Below, one piece after another: positions 54,014 through 61,255 of a stretch of DNA of 64,000 bases. How positions within the stretch are numbered: the stretch's first letter is position 1; every line of letters starts with the position of its first letter. Source of the DNA: Methylosinus sp. Sm6. Its GTDB lineage: Bacteria; Pseudomonadota; Alphaproteobacteria; Rhizobiales; Beijerinckiaceae. The notes below the pieces were generated by a model. That model was not told the origin of the DNA. It ran no database searches and saw only the letters and a program-made list of their open reading frames with translations. The translations under genes were made by a program, and so were the position numbers. The stretch covers positions 16,592 through 80,591 of the forward strand of contig NZ_JAINDZ010000023.1 in assembly GCF_019802345.1 (NCBI RefSeq), in the 5' to 3' direction.

Positions 54014-54362
54014 GAGCGCAGCAACCCGGTCGTTTGCACCAGCATCAGTCTCCCTCCGGCTCCGCCGCGCCCGCGCGCCGCTTCGCTCGAGCCGGAGCGC
54101 CATTCTCCCGCGCCAGCGTTTCTGGATGACTCTTCAGATATTTCCGAACCGTGAACCCGCGCGCATCCTCTTTCGGGCCGCCCGCGCTAAGTCTTTTGCG
54201 AAAGCCGCGGAAAGACCGGGCTGACGGATGTCTCTCGCCGCGAGCAGATTTCCGATGGCGCCGACGGGCGCGGCGTCGCCGATCGCGCGAAGGCCGCCGG
54301 CCTCGCGCGCAAGGTCGCGTTTCTGCGGCCGCTCATCTCGCGTCAAAGGTGAGGAGGTCCGC
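54014..54362. other. 349-bp divergent gap with no gene I can support
   Basis: The gap separates the divergent GT41 and CYTH-like genes. Short open frames on both strands here have no ribosome sites or recognisable protein character. A strong GAGGAGG site for the following GTG lies at its right end; promoters for both genes should lie within. Confidence 0.5.
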
Positions 54363-54953
54363 GTGAACGATCCTGCGAGCGACGCGCCACGCTGGGAATG
54401 GCGCATCTTCGGGGCCGATCTCGCCGCCCTGGAGGCGCGGCTCGGGACCCCGCTCGATGCGCCGCGACGCAGCGACGAAATCTATCTCTTGAACTCGGCG
54501 ACGCCGCACAGCGCGAAAATTCGCAGCGGGGCGCTCGAGGTGAAGCGGCTGCTGCAGGTGGACGGGGACGGACTGGAATTATGGCGGCCCGCGTTTCGCG
54601 CCGAATTTCCGCTCGGCTCCGAGCATCTCGCGAGAGCCGCCGCCGCTCTGGCGCTTCACCCTCCCCCGCTGCGCGCGGCCTATGATCAGGACGGCTTCTT
54701 CACGGAGGTCGTCGCCGCCTGCCGCGCGCTGCGGCCGGTCTCCGTGCGCAAGGCGCGCCGGCGCTATACGTTCCGCGGCTGCGCGGCGGAGGCCGTGCGG
54801 GTGCAGATCGGCGCCGTTCCGCTCGACAGCGTCGCCGTCGAGAGCGCCGACCCGGCGCGACTTCGCGAGGCGCTGCGCGCGCTCGGCGTCGACGCGCGGC
54901 TCAATGTCAATTTTCCCAAGGGAGTCGAACGCGCGGTGGCGCTCGTGACCTGA
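54363..54953 (+). CDS. CYTH-like domain protein
   Basis: The 196-aa protein uses GTG at 54363 with GAGGAGG directly upstream. It contains WEWRIFGADLAALEARLG, EIYLLNS and KIRSGALEVKRLLQVDGDG. This suggests a divergent CYTH tunnel fold, with the ExR pair replaced by EWR and a later KxK/R pattern. It is followed 77 bp on by a clear CYTH gene, supporting relatedness. The catalytic function is uncertain. Confidence 0.5.
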   Translation: MNDPASDAPRWEWRIFGADLAALEARLGTPLDAPRRSDEIYLLNSATPHSAKIRSGALEVKRLLQVDGDGLELWRPAFRAEFPLGSEHLARAAAALALHPPPLRAAYDQDGFFTEVVAACRALRPVSVRKARRRYTFRGCAAEAVRVQIGAVPLDSVAVESADPARLREALRALGVDARLNVNFPKGVERAVALVT

Positions 54954-55030
54954 CGCGAACCACGCTCGACAGAGGGGCTTTCGGCTCTTCAGCCCGGGGG
55001 ACGCAGGACCACGAGATGGAGGAACAAAGG

Positions 55031-55504
55031 ATGGCGCTGGAGATCGAACGAAAATTCCTCGTGAACCGCGACCTCTGGCGGCCGCGCGACGACGGGACGG
55101 CCTTCCGCCAAGGCTATTTGTCGCGCGCCGAGGACCGCGTCGTGCGCGTGCGCGTCGCCGGCGGCGCGGCCTTTCTGACCGTCAAGGGACGAACCTCCGG
55201 CGTCGCCAGGAACGAATTCGAATATCCGATTCCGGTCGAGGACGCCGAGCAGATGCTCGATCGCCTCTGCGAGCGCCCGCTCGTCGAAAAGACCCGCTAC
55301 GAGGAGAGCGTCGGCGGCCGTCTGTGGACGGTCGATGTGTTTCAGGGCGAAAATGACGGGCTGATCCTCGCCGAAATCGAGCTCGCGACCGAAAGCGAGA
55401 GCTTCGAGCGCCCCGCCTGGCTCGGCCGCGAAGTCTCCGGCGACCCGCGCTATTTCAACTCGGAGCTGTCGAAGAACCCATTCGGCTATTGGAAGGCGCC
55501 ATGA
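55031..55504 (+). CDS. CYTH domain protein (inorganic triphosphatase / adenylate cyclase-like)
   Basis: The 157-aa protein begins MALEIERKFLVNRDLWRP. The EIERKF motif defines CYTH tunnel enzymes, and QGYLSRAEDRVVRVRVAGGAAFLTVKGR supplies the basic residues, with acidic EFEYPIP and LAEIELATESESF following. Such single-domain bacterial CYTH proteins hydrolyse inorganic triphosphate. I start at ATG 55031 (GGAGGA six bases upstream), not at 55016. Confidence 0.9.
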   Translation: MALEIERKFLVNRDLWRPRDDGTAFRQGYLSRAEDRVVRVRVAGGAAFLTVKGRTSGVARNEFEYPIPVEDAEQMLDRLCERPLVEKTRYEESVGGRLWTVDVFQGENDGLILAEIELATESESFERPAWLGREVSGDPRYFNSELSKNPFGYWKAP

Positions 55505-55516
55505 CGGCGCGCGCCG

Positions 55517-55620
55517 AGAGCGCTTTCCGATCGAACGGAATCGTTCGATCGATCAGAATTCGCTCCAAATAAAAAAAGCTGGACCAGTTTCCGATCCACT
55601 CGGATCGGAAACTGGTCCAG
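55517..55620. repeat. 49-bp dispersed element, copy C, with a strong hairpin
   Basis: Bases 55517-55565 match copy A almost exactly. After an A-rich linker comes a perfect 19-bp hairpin (55579-55597 and 55602-55620; arm start CTGGACCAGTTTCCGATCC). It fills the gap between the CYTH gene and the small minus-strand ORF and could terminate transcription from both sides. Confidence 0.88.
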
Positions 55621-55634
55621 CCGGCGCGAGCGCC

Positions 55635-55910
55635 TCATCGACTGCGGCCGCGCCGCTCCAGCACCACCTCCGCCAGAGGCGCGGCGAGCGTCTGGCGAAT
55701 GTCATGGTCGCCGGTGAACTGCAGCCAGCACATCGGCACGGATTCGTTGAGCTCGAAAAAAGAGATGACGAGGCAATCGGGCGGGAGGTCGCGGCGGCCG
55801 GCCAGGGTCTGCGCCTTCTTGTGCAGAGCGGGACGCATGCGCGCCCGTATCGGCAGCGCCCGCGAGAGATGCGCGCGCTCTTTCGCCTCGCTCCGCTCGG
55901 GTCGATTCAT
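55635..55910 (-). CDS. Small unknown protein
   Basis: The 91-aa protein starts MNRPERSEAKERAHLSRALP with AGGGGA nine bases upstream, has a basic N-terminal third and a more structured middle (LPPDCLVISFFELNESVPMC). It ends in RRGRSR. I do not recognise the family. The longer frame to 55994 reads through a dispersed palindrome and is not preferred. Confidence 0.4.
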   Translation of the reverse strand: MNRPERSEAKERAHLSRALPIRARMRPALHKKAQTLAGRRDLPPDCLVISFFELNESVPMCWLQFTGDHDIRQTLAAPLAEVVLERRGRSR

Positions 55911-55940
55911 GATTTCAAAATCCCCTGAAAAAAACCGGTG

Positions 55941-56016
55941 GCTTGCGTCGACGAATTTGAAGCCTCTCGAGCGCGAGCCTTCAGGCTCGCTCAAATCAGC
56001 CGAATCATGCCGCTAG
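55941..56016. repeat. Extended mosaic repeat with GCGAGCC core (reverse orientation)
   Basis: The core GCGAGCC-TTCA-GGCTCGCTC (55973-55992) carries CGAATTTGAAGCCT on its left, as at 35.8 kb, and AAATCAGCCGAATCATGCC on its right, matching the inverted left module of the 51.7-kb copy. This is the most complete copy in the window. Confidence 0.75.
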
Positions 56017-56207
56017 CCGCGCTTCGATGTCGCGCGCGCACCGCGGCGAATGGCCCAGCCACGCAGAAGCCACGATACGCGATGTTTTCTTTCATGGTCC
56101 TGTCGTGAGCGCCGGGAGTGAAAAATTCCCTCTCTTGCGGGGACTACTGACGGCGGCCTTGCCGAGCTTGGAAGAATCGCCGATCTTCGGCCCCGGGAGG
56201 CCGCCTC

Positions 56208-57434
56208 ATGCAGAGAATCGAAACCACCTGCTGCGTCGTCGGCGGCGGACCCGCCGGGCTGATGGCCGGCTTTCTGCTCGCCCGCGCCGGCGTCGACACC
56301 GTCGTTCTCGAGAAGCACGCTGATTTCCTGCGCGACTTTCGCGGCGACACGATTCATCCTTCCACGCTCGAGGTGATGCACGAGCTCGGGCTGCTCGACG
56401 CCTTCCTGCGCCTGCCGCATCGCAAGGCCTATCAGCTCGCCGCCTCGATCGGCGACGAGAAGATCGTGATGGCGGATTTTCGCGGCCTGCCGGTGAAATG
56501 CGGCTTCGTCGCCTTCATGCCGCAATGGGACTTTCTCGATTTCATCGCCGGCGAGGCAAAGAAGCTGCCGAGCTTCCGTCTGCTGATGTCGACCGCGGCC
56601 GAAGGCCTCGTCGAGGAGAATGGGCGCGTCGTCGGTATAAGAGCGCTAGGGCCGGAGGGGCCGATCGAGATCAGATCACGTCTCGTCGTCGCCGCGGACG
56701 GGCGCGCCTCCACGGTGCGGGCGGCGGCGGGCCTCGCGGTCGAGGATCTCGGCGCGCCGATGGATGTGCTGTGGTTCAAGCTGCGGCGCGAGCCGGGCGA
56801 TCCGGAGGAGAGCTTCGGCCGCATCGTGCCGGGCCTCATGCTGGCGATGATCGAGCGCGGCTCCTATTGGCAATGCGGCTATCTGATCCCCAAGGGCGGC
56901 GCCGCGGCGCTGCGCAGCGAGCCGATCGAATCATTCCGCGCGAAGATCGCCGCGACCGTGCCCTTTCTCGCGAGCCGGGTCGACGAGATCGCCGGCTGGA
57001 GCGACGTCAGCCTGCTGACCGTGCAGGTCAATCGCCTGCGGCAATGGAGCCGGCCGGGGCTCCTGTGCATCGGCGACGCCGCCCATGCGATGTCGCCGGT
57101 CGGCGGCGTCGGCGTCAATCTGGCCATTCAGGACGCGGTGGCGACGGCCAATATTCTCGCCGGACCGCTGCGCGAGGGACGGCTCACGGACGCCGATCTC
57201 CAAGCCGTGCAGCGCCGCCGCGAATTCCCCGCCCGCGCGACGCAGCGCCTGCAGCTCGTCATACAAAATCGCGTCATTCGCAATGTGCTCGCCGCCGATG
57301 CGCCGATCGAGCCGCCGCTGGCGCTGCGGCTGTTCGACCGCTTCCCCATCCTGCGGCGGCTGCCGGCGCGTCTCATCGGCCTCGGGATAAGGCCGGAGCA
57401 TGTCGCCGACGCGGTCAGTTCATCGCGCGGATGA
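56208..57434 (+). CDS. FAD-dependent aromatic-type monooxygenase (UbiH/PHBH family)
   Basis: The 408-aa flavoprotein has the FAD motif CCVVGGGPAGLMAGFLLARAG, the DG motif VVAADGRASTVRAAAGL and the second FAD motif LLCIGDAAHAMSPVGGVGVN followed by LAIQDAVATANIL. Relatives hydroxylate aromatic substrates with NAD(P)H and O2. Substrate is not evident. A GGGAGG site precedes the ATG. It overlaps the convergent YVTN gene end by 20 bp. Confidence 0.9.
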   Translation: MQRIETTCCVVGGGPAGLMAGFLLARAGVDTVVLEKHADFLRDFRGDTIHPSTLEVMHELGLLDAFLRLPHRKAYQLAASIGDEKIVMADFRGLPVKCGFVAFMPQWDFLDFIAGEAKKLPSFRLLMSTAAEGLVEENGRVVGIRALGPEGPIEIRSRLVVAADGRASTVRAAAGLAVEDLGAPMDVLWFKLRREPGDPEESFGRIVPGLMLAMIERGSYWQCGYLIPKGGAAALRSEPIESFRAKIAATVPFLASRVDEIAGWSDVSLLTVQVNRLRQWSRPGLLCIGDAAHAMSPVGGVGVNLAIQDAVATANILAGPLREGRLTDADLQAVQRRREFPARATQRLQLVIQNRVIRNVLAADAPIEPPLALRLFDRFPILRRLPARLIGLGIRPEHVADAVSSSRG

Positions 57435-58443
57435 AGGCCCCGAAGGCGCGCGGCCCGTCGCCGGTCTTCGCCTTGCCGACCACCTGCAGGCTGTCGGCGG
57501 CGATCGACCAGAATTCATTGGTGAACCAATTGGCGACATAGACGGTCTTGCCGTCGCGGCTGGCGCCGATTCCTTCCGGATATTCGCCGACCTTCACCTC
57601 GCCCACGGGCGCGAGGGTCGAAAGATCGAAGACGCTGACCGCCTCCGCATATTGATCGGTGACGAAGCCGCGCCCCTGCGCCAGGGCGACGCAATAGGGG
57701 CGCTTGCCGACCTTCACCGTCGCGACCACGGCGCGCGTCGCCAGGTCGATGACGCTGACATCATCCGATTCGACATTGGCCGTATAGGCGCGCGCGCCGG
57801 CGGCGTCGATCGTCACGCCGAAGGGATGGCGCCCGACCTCGATCTCGCCGATCTTTTCGAAGGAGGCGGCGTCGACGAGCGCGATGCGATCGGCGTCGCG
57901 GAGGGAGACGAGGATCAGCCGCCCGTCCGGCGTCACCGCGACGCCCGAGGGCGTGACGCCGACATGGGCCGTCGCGACCACGGCGCCGGTCTCCGGATCG
58001 ACCGCGAACAGGCGGCCGTCATACATATCGGCGACGAAGACGCGCCGGCCGTCCGGCGCGACCGCGAGGCCGAGCGGCCCGCCCTCGAGTGCGATGCGCC
58101 GCAGCGCGCGCCGCCCGCGCGCATCGATCACGGTGAGATATTTGCCTTCTGGGCTCGTCACATAAGCGCGGGCGCCGTCCGCCGAGACGGCGACGCCCGC
58201 CGGCTTGCCGCCGATGGCGAGCGTCGCGACCGGGCTCATCGTCGAAAGGTCGACGATGGTCACATCGCCGCTGCCCTGATTGGTCACGAAAGCCTCGTCG
58301 GCCGCCGCCGGCGCGGACAACGCCAGAGCGAGAGCGGCGGCTCGCGCCGCCGACCCGCGCCGGGACCGCGAGCCTCGGGGCTCGCCGCCAAGGATTCGAG
58401 CCTCGAGGCTCGCGGTCCGAGGGCTCGCCGGCCGAGCGATCAC
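57415..58443 (-). CDS. Exported YVTN-type beta-propeller protein
   Basis: The 342-aa protein has seven or so repeats of the YVTN blade (AFVTNQGSGDVTIVDLSTMS, AYVTSPEGKYLTVIDARGRR, VFVADMYDGRLFAVDPETGA, AYTANVESDDVSVIDLATRA, VYVANWFTNEFWSIAADSLQ). GTG at 58443 overlaps the SRPBCC stop (GTGA), fixing the start; residues ~12-30 (EARILGGEPRGSRSR) are encoded by a palindrome repeat, followed by a hydrophobic signal-like stretch ALALALSAPAAADEAF. Propellers of this class act in periplasmic enzyme or metal pathways. With the SRPBCC protein it forms a two-gene unit. Confidence 0.85.
   Translation of the reverse strand: MIARPASPRTASLEARILGGEPRGSRSRRGSAARAAALALALSAPAAADEAFVTNQGSGDVTIVDLSTMSPVATLAIGGKPAGVAVSADGARAYVTSPEGKYLTVIDARGRRALRRIALEGGPLGLAVAPDGRRVFVADMYDGRLFAVDPETGAVVATAHVGVTPSGVAVTPDGRLILVSLRDADRIALVDAASFEKIGEIEVGRHPFGVTIDAAGARAYTANVESDDVSVIDLATRAVVATVKVGKRPYCVALAQGRGFVTDQYAEAVSVFDLSTLAPVGEVKVGEYPEGIGASRDGKTVYVANWFTNEFWSIAADSLQVVGKAKTGDGPRAFGAFIRAMN
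58361..58418. repeat. GCGAGCC variant palindromes inside the propeller N-terminus
   Basis: GGACCGCGAGCCTCGGGGCTCGCC (58363-58386) and CGAGCCTCGAGGCTCGCGGTCC (58397-58418) are variant copies facing each other. They encode part of the propeller's signal-peptide region. Confidence 0.65.
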
Positions 58444-58991
58444 TTGCCGCTCTCGACCTTTTCCTTCAGCGCGGCGAGACCCGACTGGTAGAGCCCGGTG
58501 ATCGCCTTGAGCGCCGCCTCGTCGGAGAGCTCCGGCGGCGGATCGTTGTTGGGATAGCCGCGATAGAAGGCGCCCTTCCACTCGACGACGCTCTTGTCGC
58601 CCTGCGGCTTCACCGTCAGCGTCGAGGAGTAGTTGTTGACCGGCAGCACCTTCACATCGACCTTCTCGATGCGATAGGCCTGCGAGAAGTCCTTGGCGTC
58701 ATATTTGGTCAGCAGCTCGTCGATCTCGCCGCCGTTCTTCAGCGTGATGTGGCGAGTCGCCTTATTGGGCTCGTTGTCCCCGGTCCCCTCGGTCTTGGCG
58801 ACGACCGGCAGCCAGCTCAGATCCTGAAAATTGCCGATCACGGCCCAGATCTTCTCGGCGGGCGCGGCGATCTCGATCGTTTCGGTGACTTTCTGGCGCG
58901 ACGGGCCATGGGCGAAACCTGTCGACGGCGCGAGAGCCGCGAGCGACAGAGCCGCCAGGACGATTCCCCGGCGCGCGACGACGAACGACAT
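58440..58991 (-). CDS. Exported SRPBCC (START-like) protein
   Basis: The 183-aa protein has a signal peptide (VVARRGIVLAALSLAALAPS ... FAHG) and an SRPBCC fold (VTETIEIAAPAEKIWAVIGN and FQDLSWLPVVAKTEGTGDN). It is a ligand-binding lipid or polyketide-type pocket in the periplasm. I start at ATG 58991 (MSFVVARR; GGAGGA seven bases upstream). It precedes and overlaps the beta-propeller gene. Such pairs occur near quinoprotein and metal-uptake genes in methylotrophs as I recall; here this is inference. Confidence 0.82.
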   Translation of the reverse strand: MSFVVARRGIVLAALSLAALAPSTGFAHGPSRQKVTETIEIAAPAEKIWAVIGNFQDLSWLPVVAKTEGTGDNEPNKATRHITLKNGGEIDELLTKYDAKDFSQAYRIEKVDVKVLPVNNYSSTLTVKPQGDKSVVEWKGAFYRGYPNNDPPPELSDEAALKAITGLYQSGLAALKEKVESGK

Positions 58992-59161
58992 TGGATTTCC
59001 TCCCGAAGCCATGCGGCGTCGATCACTGCCGCGGCGGCAAATAACTCCCGCAGACAGGCGCGCGTCAAGGGTTTCGGATCACAGGCGCCCTCGCCGAACC
59101 GGCGCCTCTCGAGATGAGCGAGGCCTTGACGGGCCGCCGCGGATTGTCGACTGTCGACATT

Positions 59162-59539
59162 ATGGCGAAACCGAGGCCCTCGAGCGTTTGGTCGGCGCGC
59201 GCGCTGGTGGCGACCGTGCTCGCGGCCCTGCTGCAGCAGCTTCTCGTCCCCGGCTTCGCCGGCTACGCCTCCGGCGCGCCGACCGCATATTTCGCCGCCC
59301 TCTGCCATGCGGCGCAGAGCCGTGGCGACGCGCCGGCGCAGCCCGGTCCGACGCCCGGCCATTGCGCCTTCTGCCCGTGCCTCACTATCGTCGACGCCCT
59401 GCCGCCGACGGTCACGATGGCCGATGCGCTCGCGCCGCCTGTCGAATCCGCGGCCGCGCGGCTCTTCGGCGCCGAGGCGCCCGCTCCTCCCGCCGGCTGC
59501 GCCGCGGCTTGGTCGTCGCGCGCGCCGCCGCTCGCCTGA
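59162..59539 (+). CDS. DUF2946-like exported protein with CAFCPC motif
   Basis: The 125-aa protein has a hydrophobic N-terminal segment (ARALVATVLAALLQQLLVPG) and HCAFCPCLTIVD in the middle, a Cys-rich site possibly for copper. I use ATG 59162 because the signal segment starts shortly after; ATG 59114 is also possible. It precedes the sigma factor gene by 75 bp on the same strand. Confidence 0.6.
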   Translation: MAKPRPSSVWSARALVATVLAALLQQLLVPGFAGYASGAPTAYFAALCHAAQSRGDAPAQPGPTPGHCAFCPCLTIVDALPPTVTMADALAPPVESAAARLFGAEAPAPPAGCAAAWSSRAPPLA

Positions 59540-59614
59540 GCGCTCGAATCCTATCTATTCGACCTCCCCGCACGACAGGCGCCGCGACGCGGACGCCGGG
59601 CGACGCGAGCTGCG

Positions 59615-60115
59615 ATGCCAGACGAGACTCCACCCTCCTTTCGCGAGCTGTTCCTGCGCCATCGGCGCGGCCTCTTCGATTATCTGCGCCGCCGGGTCGG
59701 TCCGGAGGACGCCTCCGACCTGCTGCAGGAGACCTTCGTGCGCGCGCTGCGGCGCGAGCGTTTCGAAATGGTCGACGATCCGCCCGCCTTCCTCAAGCAG
59801 ATCGCCGTCAATCTCTCGCGCGACCTCGCTCGCCGCAAGGAGAGCGAGGCCAAATATTTCGTCGCCGGCGAGGACGCCGACGACGTCGTCGACCGCACGA
59901 TCGCGCCGGACGATCTCTTCGATGCGAGCGAGCGGGCGCGCCGCTTCCTCGCCGCCGTCGAGGCGCTGCCGCCCAAATGCCGGCAGGCCTTCGTCCTGCG
60001 CCGCTTCGAGGATCTCTCCCACGACGAGATCGCCGCACGGCTCGGCGTCACCCGCAACATGGTGGAAAAGCATCTGCGGCTGGCGCTGGAGCGGCTGCGC
60101 GCCGCGCTCGATTGA
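59615..60115 (+). CDS. ECF sigma factor, FecI type
   Basis: The 166-aa protein has region 2 (FREL...FDYLRRRVGPEDASDLLQETF) and region 4 (LPPKCRQAFVLRRFEDLSHD, then EIAARLGVTRNMVEKHLRLA). FecI-type factors are switched on when an outer-membrane receptor binds its ligand. The next genes, FecR and an STN-domain receptor, fit exactly. Confidence 0.93.
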   Translation: MPDETPPSFRELFLRHRRGLFDYLRRRVGPEDASDLLQETFVRALRRERFEMVDDPPAFLKQIAVNLSRDLARRKESEAKYFVAGEDADDVVDRTIAPDDLFDASERARRFLAAVEALPPKCRQAFVLRRFEDLSHDEIAARLGVTRNMVEKHLRLALERLRAALD

Positions 60116-60211
60116 TTTTTCGCAAGGCGCGCCTCCTGTTTGGCGGCGGCGCGCGTCTTACTCTATGAAACGCCCGCGGCGCACGAATGAGGACCGGTCT
60201 CGGATCATCGC

Positions 60212-61153
60212 ATGACGAAGGACGCCGCCGACATTGCCGAAACGGAGCGACGGCGCGCCGCCATCGCCTGGTGGACGCGGCTCGACGCCGGCGCGCCCTC
60301 CCCCGCCGAGCGCGCCGCATTCGCCGCCTGGCTCACGCGCGACCCCGCCAACAAGGCCGCCTTCGACGACATCTGCTGTCTCTGGGGCGATGTCGAGATC
60401 ATCCGCCCGCAGGTCGCAGCGCCGGCGCCCGCACGGCGCCGCGCGGCGCTCCGGCGACCCGGCCGGAAGAGCGCCGCCGCCCTCGGCGTGGCCTGCGTCC
60501 TCTCCTTCGACGAGCTGTCGATCCGCTGGCGGGCGAATGCGCTGACGGGCGCCGCGGAAGTCCGATCGATCACGCTCGACGACGGCTCGCGCGTCGAGCT
60601 CGGGCCCGACACCGCCCTCGCCACCGATTTCTCCGGCGAGGAGCGGCGCCTCACGCTGCTGAGAGGCGAGGCCTATTTCACCGTGGCCCACGACCCGCTG
60701 CGCCCCTTCCGCGTGTCGGTTGCCGCCGGGGAGGTCACGGCGCTCGGCACGGCTTTCGACATTGCGATCCAGGGCGCACGCACCGAGGTGACGGTGACGC
60801 GGCACAGCGTGCGCGTCACCGGCGCCGGACCGAGCGTCGTCGTCGAGGCGGGCGGGCAGAGCGCCTTCGGCAAGGGCGTCGCGGCGGTCGCGCCCTATCC
60901 GGTCGACGCGGATCACGTCACCGCCTGGCGGCGCGGCAAGCTCGTCTTCGACGACAAGCCGCTCGGCGAGGTGGTCGCGATCCTCGCCCGCTATCATCAC
61001 GGCTTCCTCATCATCGTCGATCCGTCGATCCGCAGCCGCCGCGTGACGGGCGTGTTCGAGACGCGCGATCCGCTCTCCGCTCTGCGCGCGATCGAGAAAT
61101 CGCTCGGCTTGCGCGCCTATTCCTTCGGCTCCGTCGTGCTGCTCGGAGGATGA
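60212..61153 (+). CDS. FecR-family anti-sigma regulator
   Basis: The 313-aa protein has an N-terminal DUF4880 segment (RAAFAAWLTRDPANKAAFDD), only a weak hydrophobic stretch for a membrane anchor (AAALGVACVLSF), then a FecR domain (LDDGSRVELGPDTALATDFS, ERRLTLLRGEAYFTVAHDPL, TALGTAFDI) and a C-terminal domain (LGEVVAILARYHHGFL; SALRAIEKSLGLRAYSF). It holds the sigma factor until signalled by the receptor. The short TM-like segment is unusual. Confidence 0.92.
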   Translation: MTKDAADIAETERRRAAIAWWTRLDAGAPSPAERAAFAAWLTRDPANKAAFDDICCLWGDVEIIRPQVAAPAPARRRAALRRPGRKSAAALGVACVLSFDELSIRWRANALTGAAEVRSITLDDGSRVELGPDTALATDFSGEERRLTLLRGEAYFTVAHDPLRPFRVSVAAGEVTALGTAFDIAIQGARTEVTVTRHSVRVTGAGPSVVVEAGGQSAFGKGVAAVAPYPVDADHVTAWRRGKLVFDDKPLGEVVAILARYHHGFLIIVDPSIRSRRVTGVFETRDPLSALRAIEKSLGLRAYSFGSVVLLGG

Positions 61154-61164
61154 GGCCGCCTCGA

Positions 61165-61190
61165 GAAAAATAGTCGCGAGCCGACCTACT
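61165..61190 (+). promoter_or_regulatory. Possible ECF-type promoter before the receptor gene
   Basis: GAAAAATA lies after the fecR end; its spacing to CTACTCG resembles the -35/-10 layout of FecI-dependent promoters, and the sigma factor is encoded just upstream. The match is loose, so this is a suggestion only. Confidence 0.25.
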
Positions 61191-61255
61191 CGAATGACGG
61201 CGAGCCGCGTCCAACTCGATGAGGGCGAGACGAAGCCCTCGCGAAATCGAGGGGG

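Noticed and set aside
54012..54224. Short plus-strand ORF upstream of the CYTH-like gene
   Set aside because: Arg/Ala-rich, no ribosome site, and it starts at the reverse of the GT41 start codon; looks like a shadow frame.
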